A DNA stretch of 6,316 nt from Desulfobacterales bacterium (GTDB lineage Bacteria; Desulfobacterota; Desulfobacteria; Desulfobacterales; ETH-SRB1): positions 1 to 6,316 of the forward strand of contig JASEIZ010000121.1 in NCBI GenBank assembly GCA_030017395.1. The letters are read 5' to 3'. The position numbers were made by a program, and so were the translations under genes. Shown in pieces: positions 1-5,038 of this stretch. Every line of letters begins with the position of its first letter. The stretch's first letter is position 1. A model generated the notes under the pieces. It was not told where the DNA came from, searched no databases, and saw nothing but the letters and a program-made list of their open reading frames with translations.

Positions 1-129
1 CCTGTTCAAGGGCCGCCGGGAATAGAACAGCAACTTCAAGCTCCAGCAACTCATCTCGTTTGTAATGGCATCAGTATCAGGAAAACCCTGAAGAGTCCCT
101 GAACGAACTCGAACGAACTCGGGGACATC
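1..129. other. Non-coding debris with possible coding remnant
   Basis: No intact gene is present. On the plus strand one frame from 2 to 91 reads like a protein C-terminus (residues such as NFKLQQLISFVMASVSGKP) but is interrupted by TAG at 23-25 and ends at TGA 89-91. It may be the decayed end of a transposase or another gene; I cannot assign it. The stretch also holds the tandem duplication and the start of the REP-like hairpin listed separately. Confidence 0.4.
101..120 (+). repeat. 10-bp perfect tandem duplication
   Basis: The decamer GAACGAACTC occurs twice in direct succession at 101-110 and 111-120. It sits immediately beside the GGGGA...TCCCC hairpin at 121-140, so it may be a target duplication or slippage scar at the edge of that element. 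Confidence 0.8.
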
Positions 130-140
130 CTATATTCCCC
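121..140. repeat. REP-like short hairpin (GGGGA...TCCCC)
   Basis: GGGGA at 121-125 pairs with TCCCC at 136-140 around a 10-base loop. The general form resembles the short REP elements spread by REP-associated tyrosine transposases, but no such transposase is in the window. The element lies exactly where the transposase reading frame on the minus strand breaks off, so it marks a junction. Confidence 0.4.
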
Positions 141-285
141 AACGCTGGTCAAAAAAAGAAAGATCAAGCTCTCTGTCGATCAAGTGGGATAAGGTGTGTT
201 CAAAGGTGCCGGGAAGTATCTGGTCTTTAAAATAAATGGAAATGAATTTGCCCTGTGCATGGGAGGAAGGTTTGTAACGTGCCAA
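130..285 (-). pseudogene. Truncated IS1182-like transposase, N-terminal fragment
   Basis: Reading the minus strand from a TTG at 285 gives about 51 codons ending in TAG at 130-132. The translation contains ARYKPSSHAQGKF, then a SIYFKDQILPGTFEHTL stretch and LDLSFFDQRW. I recognise this as the conserved N-terminus of IS1182-type (DDE) transposases, which normally run to several hundred residues and usually begin M-A-R-Y-K. Here TTG would be the start, with a TGAGG Shine-Dalgarno-like sequence about 8 bases upstream. Similarity stops near the REP-like hairpin, and the last few codons belong to that element. The rest of the gene, including the catalytic core, is missing, so it cannot be active. 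It lies outside the cassette array, on its distal side. Confidence 0.7.
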
Positions 286-398
286 TGCTATACCTCATGT
301 AATGGTTAACCGTTGTTTTAGCTTCCTGTCACAATATGTATAGTTAAAATTATGATAAAAATAAAGACATTAATGAAGTAAATTGACTTTTTCTACAG
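286..398. other. AT-rich leader and possible end of the IS remnant
   Basis: No gene is visible. The stretch is AT-rich and contains the 8-bp palindrome GGTTAACC at 304-311. At its distal end, directly against the terminal attC, lies TTGACTTTTTCTACAGC (383-399), which resembles terminal sequences seen on IS elements of this transposase group. If so, the IS lies against or inside the final attC. The partner inverted repeat would have been lost with the rest of the IS, so this cannot be confirmed here. Confidence 0.35.
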
Positions 399-455
399 CT
401 TGAACGGGGAAATCAGCCGCGAGTGTAACGAGTCGGCTGGATTGATTGGTTCGAT
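399..455 (-). other. attC site of cassette 1 (degenerate, 57 bp)
   Basis: On the minus strand the order is AAC box (449-455, ATCGAAC), a 5-base spacer, the arm AATC-C-AGCCG, a loop, the arm CGGCT-GATT, a 5-base spacer, and GTT box (399-405, GTTCAAG). The inner arms pair perfectly except for one unpaired C, the extrahelical base used by integron integrases to choose the strand. The outer boxes depart from the GTTRRRY consensus and do not match the cassette's own entry box (GTTATGC), so the site may be worn or damaged by the adjoining IS. It begins 4 bases after the endonuclease stop codon. Confidence 0.6.
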
Positions 456-459
456 TAGA

Positions 460-1044
460 TCAGAATTCGTCAAAAAAGATGTTTATCCCGTCCTTTACCT
501 TGTCATAGTAGATGATTTGCACCCCGATGCTTTCCGGTAACATCTGCTTCGATTCATACGTCTGCGGTTTGATGCTGACTGGATTGTCGCCAATATAGCC
601 GTCGATCCCCTTTGCTTCTTCTTCAGGAATGGATATCCTGTAGGATTTTCCCGTATGCGCTGCGACACGTTTCAGAATCGCCTCCTGAAATTTCAGGCCG
701 ACAAACGTTTTCACGATGACCAGGTCTTTGACCCATGCTCTGATCATTTCTTCATCTATCTTGGTAATTACCTGTTTGAAGTTTTCGATCATCTGTATGA
801 TTTTGTTTTTCGCTTTTTCAATCGCTTCGGGATGGCTGCTCAAATACCACTTTTCCCATTCTTCCAGCTTCCTGCCCCGGAATTCCTGAATCAATTCACT
901 CATCTGACCGACAACTTCCGGCCTTGTTCCCCGGGCGTTCTGATTTGCCAGATTTATAAGCTGTGTGGCGTATTTAGGAAACGAAACCACGTCGGCATCA
1001 AGCAATTGCGTGATTTCCTCATTTCTCATCTTGAGTTTCTTCAT
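460..1044 (-). CDS. Type II restriction endonuclease, MjaI family (predicted CTAG specificity)
   Basis: A 194-aa protein that should cleave unmodified double-stranded DNA, partnered with the methyltransferase just upstream. The block QNARGTRPEVVGQMSELI (residues 35-52) after a PKY...LINLANQ lead is what I associate with the MjaI restriction endonuclease family, whose founding member recognises CTAG. Length is close to that of the family. A plausible PD-(D/E)XK-type centre is E121 (in FQEAIL), D148 (GIDGY) and S157-x-K159 (VSIKP), followed by a conserved-looking TYESK. The start ATG (1042-1044) overlaps the methyltransferase stop as ATGA, implying translational coupling that makes modification enzyme before nuclease. 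A GAGGA Shine-Dalgarno-like sequence lies about 9-10 bases upstream. Family assignment is from motif recognition; the CTAG specificity is inferred from the family and not visible in the protein. Confidence 0.72.
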   Translation of the reverse strand: MKKLKMRNEEITQLLDADVVSFPKYATQLINLANQNARGTRPEVVGQMSELIQEFRGRKLEEWEKWYLSSHPEAIEKAKNKIIQMIENFKQVITKIDEEMIRAWVKDLVIVKTFVGLKFQEAILKRVAAHTGKSYRISIPEEEAKGIDGYIGDNPVSIKPQTYESKQMLPESIGVQIIYYDKVKDGINIFFDEF

Positions 1045-2336
1045 GGTCGGATTTCCTCTTTCTGAATCGCTTTGAACTTTTCATAATATCTGAATGGGAA
1101 GGTATCATCTAATTGGACCAAATTTGAGCGAAGAAAATGAAGATTGATAAAGGTATTATTTTTCAGATATAAATAAGAAAGCAGCCGGCTGTTTTCATCG
1201 TGTTTTGCCTGGTCGAATTTCAGGTAAACACTCTGCCCCTTTAATTTGTCCCAAAGCCACTTCATGGCTTCCGGTTCCTTGCCTGCCTTTGTTTTGATGC
1301 CGATCAACCTGACAATCATGTCGTTGTTGAGTTCCATCGTGTTGGGGGCAATCACGCGCTTCAAATGTAAATACTGCTCTTTACCGTTTCCGTTGGCTTC
1401 GATTTTTGACCCGAAGGTCATCTTTCTGGGGTCGATCTTCTTGTCGAATCGGACTGGATCGTGAAATATATAGGGCATTTTTTCTATTTCTTGCCGGTAA
1501 TCGATTGCCGCCCGTGCCGGTTTAACCATCTCAACAGCGGTCTGACTGAAAATATCGGCCTGCTCAGCCCCGATTTTTTTTCTGATTACCGGTAAAAAGG
1601 ACTCATTGATCTCGTATCCGATCGAGTGCCTTTGAAGACGCTTTGCCGCCAGGGAGGTCGTGCCACTTCCCATGAAGGGATCAAGAACCGTTTCTCCGAC
1701 AAAGCTGAACATCCTGATCAGCCGCCTGGGAAGCTCTTCAGGAAACATGGCCAGATGCTTATCTTGTTTCTCTCCGGGAAAATTCCAGTGCCCGGCGAAG
1801 TATTCGTTCCATTCTTCTACAGACAACTTGGACTGCTCTTTCACCGCTTTGTTGACCGAAGGGGGCATCCCGGGTTTTTTAAAGAGCAGGATAAATTCGT
1901 AATCGATCTTGATAATTCCATTTCGCGGATAGGGGTACGACCCCATAATCGTAGCGCCGCCCGTCGTGTTACAAGTCGTCACCTTCTGCCAGATAATGGC
2001 CCCCATATAATCGAATCCTATGGATTCACAGAACTTAATTATCTCGGTTCTGATGGGAATGACTTTATAGCGACCGTAATAAACAGACCTGGCAAACTGG
2101 TCTCCGATATTGATGCACAGGCGGCACCCGCTCTGCAGAACGCGACGGCATTCTTTCCATACGAGGTTTAGGTTGTTGATGTATTCTTCATAAGTATCAT
2201 GAAAACCAATCTGTTGGACATTGTCGTAGTCCTTGAGTTGCCAGTATGGCGGTGACGTAACAACAAGATGGACGGATTCATCAGAAACTTCCCGCATGGA
2301 ACGAGAATCAGCTATAAAAATCTTGTGCTTATTCAT
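1041..2336 (-). CDS. Beta-class DNA methyltransferase with fused, degenerate SNase-like C-terminal domain
   Basis: A 431-aa protein. Residues 1 to about 260 are an S-adenosylmethionine-dependent DNA methyltransferase of the beta class: the catalytic motif TSPPYW (27-32) precedes the cofactor motif DPFMGSGTT (219-227), with FPEELPRRLI just before it. TSPPY-type motifs are typical of N4-cytosine enzymes, fitting the CTAG m4C enzymes that accompany MjaI-like nucleases. Residues about 325-425 align by eye with staphylococcal nuclease (RLIGI, VYLKFD, a DENSR-LLSYLYL block, FINLHFLRSNL). Nuclease arginines 35 and 87 are kept (R343, R384), but the metal and base residues D21, D40 and E43 appear as N332, K348 and A351. 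I infer a binding role and no catalysis. There is no clear Shine-Dalgarno; a promoter ends 6 bases before the ATG. The stop overlaps the endonuclease start. Confidence 0.88.
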   Translation of the reverse strand: MNKHKIFIADSRSMREVSDESVHLVVTSPPYWQLKDYDNVQQIGFHDTYEEYINNLNLVWKECRRVLQSGCRLCINIGDQFARSVYYGRYKVIPIRTEIIKFCESIGFDYMGAIIWQKVTTCNTTGGATIMGSYPYPRNGIIKIDYEFILLFKKPGMPPSVNKAVKEQSKLSVEEWNEYFAGHWNFPGEKQDKHLAMFPEELPRRLIRMFSFVGETVLDPFMGSGTTSLAAKRLQRHSIGYEINESFLPVIRKKIGAEQADIFSQTAVEMVKPARAAIDYRQEIEKMPYIFHDPVRFDKKIDPRKMTFGSKIEANGNGKEQYLHLKRVIAPNTMELNNDMIVRLIGIKTKAGKEPEAMKWLWDKLKGQSVYLKFDQAKHDENSRLLSYLYLKNNTFINLHFLRSNLVQLDDTFPFRYYEKFKAIQKEEIRP

Positions 2337-2342
2337 GCCGTC

Positions 2343-2371
2343 TTTATACTCTATATGATTTGTCTATTCAA
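2343..2371 (-). promoter_or_regulatory. Sigma70-type promoter inside cassette 1, likely leaderless
   Basis: On the minus strand TTGAAT (2366-2371) and TATAAA (2343-2348) are separated by exactly 17 bases. They match the -35 and -10 consensus at 4/6 and 5/6. Only six bases (GACGGC) separate the -10 box from the methyltransferase ATG, so the predicted transcript starts at or near the A of ATG. This agrees with the lack of a Shine-Dalgarno sequence. The promoter lies between the cassette entry point (2390/2391) and the gene, so it travels with the cassette. Confidence 0.6.
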
Positions 2372-2378
2372 TATTGAA
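2367..2378. promoter_or_regulatory. 12-bp perfect palindrome overlapping the -35 box
   Basis: TTCAATATTGAA is a perfect 12-bp palindrome covering most of the -35 element (2366-2371) of the methyltransferase promoter. It could be an operator for autoregulation, a common need in restriction-modification operons. No controller gene is present in the cassette, so the methyltransferase would be the candidate binder. AT-rich palindromes also arise by chance. Confidence 0.35.
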
Positions 2379-2384
2379 CGATTT

Positions 2385-2451
2385 GCATAACCTGCGCGGG
2401 CAACTACCTTTTCCAAAACCAAACCAGGCTTAATCCGTGTCAGGTTGATGC
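2385..2451 (-). other. attC site of cassette 2 (67 bp)
   Basis: Plus-strand reading: GCATAAC (2385-2391) and GTTGATGC (2444-2451) form the outer boxes. The arms AACCTG-CGCGG and CCGTG-T-CAGGTT pair with one G-T pair and one unpaired T. The nuclease gene's stop codon (2440-2442) lies inside the site, as often happens in compact cassettes. Confidence 0.75.
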
Positions 2452-3096
2452 TTTTGTTAGAGCTGTTTTAATCCTATTAAAATCTTTTTCATTTATTTTG
2501 GCAGAATTAATAAAGTCTTCAACGGAACTACCATAATAATTAGGATGGTCATCGGGAAAAAGAACATATACATGGACATTTTTTAATCGTTCAGTATCCT
2601 TTAAGTGTTTTTCCAATTTGGATGAAGCAATATTGCATCCACTAAGAATTATTATGTGATAATGTAACACACCATCAGCTTTCACCTGAAATTTTTGTTT
2701 TGTGATACCATCTGTTGCTGAAAAAGTAACACTTCTGAACTGTTCTATGATTTTTTGCTTCTCATGACAGAATTTCGTAAATCCATCTCTGTTCCAACCA
2801 AGATCGGTCTTAATATCGAAAACGTGAGTTATCACGCCATTCTTTACAACTGATATGTCAGGATATAGCCTCTTTTTTCTATAATTTAAAGGTTGATGAA
2901 CTAAGAAACTGCAATCCTCGGTCAAATTTAGGCTTAGGAAAAAAGTAAATAAATCTTCTACCTGTGAAGCTATCGAGTGGCTTTTTCCACGCCTAATACA
3001 AGGATGGTAATATATTGGTTTTCTTGCATTTATATACAAATATACGAGTTGTCTAAACAACTCCCGTGCGTCCATTTTCGATATATATGCTTTCAT
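2440..3096 (-). CDS. PD-(D/E)XK nuclease-like protein, uncharacterised
   Basis: From the ATG at 3096 this is 218 aa. An in-frame GTG at 3117 lies inside the neighbouring cassette's attC, so it would put foreign sequence into the protein; I chose the ATG eight bases after the recombination point. A third option is ATG at 3075 (MDARELF). The core is YPD at residues 78-80, then thirteen residues to D94-I95-K96 in HVFDIKTDLGW, matching the PD-X(n)-(D/E)XK fold signature; E47 in SQVEDLF may be the helix-1 acid. A basic CIRRGKSHS stretch precedes it, and a hydrophobic HYHIIILSG strand and a VHVYVLF strand follow. It sits alone in its cassette with no visible methyltransferase or immunity partner. 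It could be a solitary defence nuclease. I do not recognise a named family. Confidence 0.75.
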   Translation of the reverse strand: MKAYISKMDARELFRQLVYLYINARKPIYYHPCIRRGKSHSIASQVEDLFTFFLSLNLTEDCSFLVHQPLNYRKKRLYPDISVVKNGVITHVFDIKTDLGWNRDGFTKFCHEKQKIIEQFRSVTFSATDGITKQKFQVKADGVLHYHIIILSGCNIASSKLEKHLKDTERLKNVHVYVLFPDDHPNYYGSSVEDFINSAKINEKDFNRIKTALTKAST

Positions 3097-3098
3097 AG

Positions 3099-3170
3099 CT
3101 CTAACGACAAAGCTCACTGGCGGGGATGCAGCACAGCGGAATCCCCGTCCAGTGGAGCGTCTGGTTAGGC
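3099..3170 (-). other. attC site of cassette 3 (72 bp)
   Basis: A textbook attC. The outer boxes are GTTAGGC (3164-3170, plus strand) and CTCTAAC (3099-3105). Between them GCTC-ACTGG-CGGGGAT pairs with ATCCCCG-T-CCAGT-GGAGC, leaving an unpaired T, with 5-6 base unpaired spacers next to the outer boxes. It begins 16 bases after the HEPN stop codon and ends two bases before the next gene's ATG. Confidence 0.92.
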
Positions 3171-3186
3171 GGTGTTTTGCCTTTGT

Positions 3187-3576
3187 TCATCTGTTGAGCA
3201 GGGACTTGATAGCACGCAAGAAACTCTCCGCAGCCTGAATCGCCCGCTCCGCTTGTGGCTGAGACACATGTGCTGTGCCCCCATAATCCCCAACATTGCG
3301 TATTTCAAAAAGCCAGTTCAAATCCTTGCCCTGTTCCTTGCTCAATTTCCCCGTCTTGACAAATCGCTGATGAATCGAAGCAATGATCCCGCTATGCTTG
3401 CTGAAATCCAAACCCCCGTTGAGCAAAACCGCTGTGGCTCCGTAAAAGGCTGCATAATACGCACGCGACGCTGCAAAATCGTGGTAGCCTTTGACAGCCA
3501 GGTCTTTAGCCGCTTGGATAGATTGCTCTGCTCGTTCAAGATTGGCGGCAATTTCCTGCTCGTATTCTGACGTCAT
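3187..3576 (-). CDS. HEPN-domain protein (UPF0332/HepT-like), putative RNase toxin of a toxin-antitoxin pair
   Basis: A 129-aa, almost entirely helical protein. The ERAEQSIQAAKDL and SRAYYAAFYGATAVLL (37-52) segments and EIRNVGDYG (92-99) are characteristic of HEPN proteins of the UPF0332 type. HEPN toxins are ribonucleases acting through an R-x4-6-H motif; here R93 is followed by N-V-G-D-Y and the nearest histidine is ten residues on (H103), so the canonical motif is altered in the way typical of this subfamily. Y98 is a candidate site for AMP addition by the partner. The ATG at 3574-3576 overlaps the MNT stop as ATGA. In paired systems of this sort the MNT protein neutralises the HEPN protein. 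Toxicity is inferred from the family and pairing. Confidence 0.85.
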   Translation of the reverse strand: MTSEYEQEIAANLERAEQSIQAAKDLAVKGYHDFAASRAYYAAFYGATAVLLNGGLDFSKHSGIIASIHQRFVKTGKLSKEQGKDLNWLFEIRNVGDYGGTAHVSQPQAERAIQAAESFLRAIKSLLNR

Positions 3577-3890
3577 ACCAGTATTCCTTCCCGTTTTGCG
3601 TTTCGATAGAGTTGAATACTTCCGCTCTCAAATTCATCCGGAGGAACGGGTTTGGCAGAAATAAGCTGCTCTGACTCTAATTGGATGGGATACAGCACAT
3701 CTATAACTTGACGCAGTTCTGAAAAATAGTCGAAGGGTTTGCTTAACAAAACGAGCAAATCAATGTCACTCATTGAGTCAGCTTGGTTGCGTGCTACAGA
3801 CCCATACAGAATCAGACCCTTGAGCTGAGAACCATAATGGCTTTCAAGAGCCGCTTTGCATTTTCTTACCACTTCACTTATTGTTGCCAT
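3573..3890 (-). CDS. MNT-domain minimal nucleotidyltransferase (putative antitoxin)
   Basis: A 105-aa protein with the polymerase-beta-fold signature YGSVARN (29-35) followed by SDIDLLVLL (41-49), giving the two metal-binding aspartates D42 and D44. Length is normal for single-domain MNT proteins. These can silence HEPN partners by transferring AMP to a tyrosine, and the next gene encodes such a partner with a 4-bp overlap. A GAGGG Shine-Dalgarno sequence lies 8 bases before the ATG. A small inverted repeat (TTGAA/TTCAA at 3891-3895 and 3905-3909) flanks that Shine-Dalgarno sequence. The gene starts 31 bases inside the cassette. As first gene in the operon it would be made before or with the toxin. 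Confidence 0.9.
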   Translation of the reverse strand: MATISEVVRKCKAALESHYGSQLKGLILYGSVARNQADSMSDIDLLVLLSKPFDYFSELRQVIDVLYPIQLESEQLISAKPVPPDEFESGSIQLYRNAKREGILV

Positions 3891-3920
3891 TTGAATTACC
3901 CTCTTTCAATTCGTGTGCGC

Positions 3921-3994
3921 GCCCAACGGTTTCGGGCTTTGCGAAGTGCGAAACATTTGGGCAAGCGGAGTGAGCCGCAAAGCCCGTGTTAGGC
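3921..3994 (-). other. attC site of cassette 4 (74 bp)
   Basis: GCCCAAC (3921-3927) and GTTAGGC (3988-3994) are both consensus outer boxes. The arms CGGGCTTTGCG (3933-3943) and CGCAAAGCCCG (3976-3986) are perfectly complementary over 11 bp. A second, mutually exclusive pairing exists (GTTTCG at 3929-3934 with CGAAAC at 3949-3954). The site lies between the lipoprotein stop and the MNT start. Confidence 0.92.
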
Positions 3995-4048
3995 GATGCG
4001 GCGGCATTTTGTTTTGAAGCCTTACGGCTCACTGTCGCCATCATTTCG

Positions 4049-4480
4049 TTACTCGACGTAGATAGTCTCGAATTTCCTCTTTATACCAGAAAATTCTATC
4101 AAAATATCTGTACTTCCTTTTTTCAAAGCCTTAATGGTTACTGTGGGGCCTATCGTTGGCGTAATCTCCACAACCCCGGGGTTAGTTGGTGACCAAGTAG
4201 GACCTATCCCTATATCATTATCCTTTTGGTCACGACCCATTGCAGTAAGCACGATTGATCCGCCCACATTAATCGTAGGTAACATCGCCTCACCACGTGC
4301 TTTACCAACCTGACCTGGCAGAAGTTCCCCATTAAATACCATAATCTTCGCTAAAGGTCCTGTAACAGGAATACCTGTTTCCTGTCTTACCTTTTGAGCA
4401 ATGTCTGCACAACCACCTAATAATGCGATTGTAACCAGTGCCACCATCATTGTTCCGATTCTTCCTTTCATCTCATTCAT
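4049..4480 (-). CDS. Small secreted lipoprotein, function unknown
   Basis: A 143-aa protein with a lipoprotein signal: charged start (K5, R7), hydrophobic run from about residue 10 to 21, and lipobox L-G-G-C with the lipidated cysteine at C24. The next residue is alanine, which by the Gram-negative +2 rule points to the outer membrane. The mature part is beta-rich, ending in an EITPTIGPTVTIKAL...GSTDILIEF pattern reminiscent of bacterial Ig-like (Big-2 type) domains, but at low certainty. An excellent Shine-Dalgarno (GGAGG, 4487-4491 on the plus strand as CCTCC) sits 6 bases before the ATG. It is alone in its cassette. It is the one gene here with no apparent nucleic-acid role. Surface-exposed lipoproteins can alter phage adsorption, but nothing in this sequence shows that. 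Confidence 0.85.
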   Translation of the reverse strand: MNEMKGRIGTMMVALVTIALLGGCADIAQKVRQETGIPVTGPLAKIMVFNGELLPGQVGKARGEAMLPTINVGGSIVLTAMGRDQKDNDIGIGPTWSPTNPGVVEITPTIGPTVTIKALKKGSTDILIEFSGIKRKFETIYVE

Positions 4481-4513
4481 GACTTACCTCCATTCTTTTT
4501 TTGCCGGCGTTTC

Positions 4514-4585
4514 GCCTTACGCCCAGCATGTGCGGTTGCCGAAACGCGCAGCGTGCAGGCAATCCGAACCATGCTGTTGTTAAAT
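4514..4585 (-). other. attC site of cassette 5 (72 bp)
   Basis: The outer boxes are GTTAAAT (4579-4585, consensus) and GCCTTAC (4514-4520, one change from GCCTAAC). The arms CAGCATG and CATGCTG pair, then CGG-TTGCC pairs with GGCAA-T-CCG leaving an unpaired T, the usual extrahelical base. The cassette's entry box at 4971-4977 matches the 4579-4585 box exactly in complement. Confidence 0.88.
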
Positions 4586-4588
4586 GTT

Positions 4589-4960
4589 TCACTTCTTCCT
4601 TATGAATCGGTGCAACTTCTTGCATGTCGCATCAAATGCCTTCATTTCAGATTCTGAATCAAGATGCCTGCAATAAGGTCCACCCTGGTCGTCTACTGAG
4701 GTGTCGATCAACTCCAATGCAGTTCTATTTCTCTGCTCTGGATCGAAATTGATTTCCCGGATGATTTCGCCCCCAAGTAGCCACAGATTATTGGCATGGC
4801 GACGAATGGTCGAAGGTGCCAATTCGTTTTCGATGAGTGACTCTAAGAATGATTTTAGAATCGATGTTATTTCTTGTCCTTTCACGACGTCGTCATCGTC
4901 GATTGCCCAACTGGACGGCCACTCTGACAACTTCTCGAGCACCCGAGATCTGTTCTTCAT
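4589..4960 (-). CDS. Hypothetical cassette protein (123 aa)
   Basis: I do not recognise this protein. It is polar, with an acidic DDDDVVKGQE patch (residues 21-30), a predicted helical middle (SILKSFLESLIENELAPSTIRRHANNLWLL, about 33-62) and a C-terminus rich in lysine and histidine (CKKLHRFIRKK). The middle segment has the spacing of the SAM-like core-binding domain of tyrosine recombinases (FLESL...LAPSTIRRH.NNL), but no catalytic domain follows and the likeness may be superficial. The only reasonable start is ATG at 4960, with GAAGGA just two bases from it, a short spacing. It occupies a complete cassette whose two recombination boxes match perfectly, so it is probably a real gene, captured as such. 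Confidence 0.75.
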   Translation of the reverse strand: MKNRSRVLEKLSEWPSSWAIDDDDVVKGQEITSILKSFLESLIENELAPSTIRRHANNLWLLGGEIIREINFDPEQRNRTALELIDTSVDDQGGPYCRHLDSESEMKAFDATCKKLHRFIRKK

Positions 4961-4970
4961 CGTCCTTCAC

Positions 4971-5035
4971 ATTTAACGCTTAAAATAACCAGCCGGCGAG
5001 CTTTTCAGCCGGTCTGGTTCATTTTGTTGTTAGCC
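4971..5035 (-). other. attC site of cassette 6 (65 bp)
   Basis: The outer boxes are ATTTAAC (4971-4977) and GTTAGCC (5029-5035, one departure from GTTRRRY). The arms AACCAG-CCGGC and GCCGG-T-CTGGTT are perfectly complementary apart from one unpaired T, with a 10-base loop. It lies 3 bases past the methyltransferase stop codon. Confidence 0.88.
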
Positions 5036-5038
5036 ATC

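Noticed and set aside
198..300. CheW-like peptide on the plus strand (GKYLVFKINGNEFAL)
   Set aside because: The same bases on the minus strand encode a far more specific transposase N-terminus; the plus-strand likeness is short and has stops around it.
655..1065. Plus-strand 136-aa open frame
   Set aside because: It lies wholly opposite the endonuclease, whose protein has recognisable conserved blocks; the plus-strand translation is Phe/Asp-rich and matches nothing.
1626..2171. Plus-strand 181-aa open frame opposite the methyltransferase
   Set aside because: It is antisense to the clear methyltransferase motifs; long shadow frames are expected there.
3172..3570. Plus-strand 132-aa open frame
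   Set aside because: Antisense to the HEPN gene, which has family motifs, an overlap with MNT and cassette context.
3891..3909. TTGAA/TTCAA inverted repeat flanking the MNT ribosome site as an operator or RNA thermosensor
   Set aside because: Five-base arms in AT-rich sequence are expected by chance; not listed as a separate feature.
4018..4029. AGCC-TTAC-GGCT hairpin as a terminator of the lipoprotein gene
   Set aside because: The stem is only 4 bp and has no T-run on the 3' side in the gene's direction.
399..5035. CRISPR array, or ordinary rho-independent terminators, as an explanation of the repeated hairpins
   Set aside because: The sites are not sequence repeats with regular spacers, and they lack T-tracts. 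Their GTTRRRY boxes and bulged arms fit attC.
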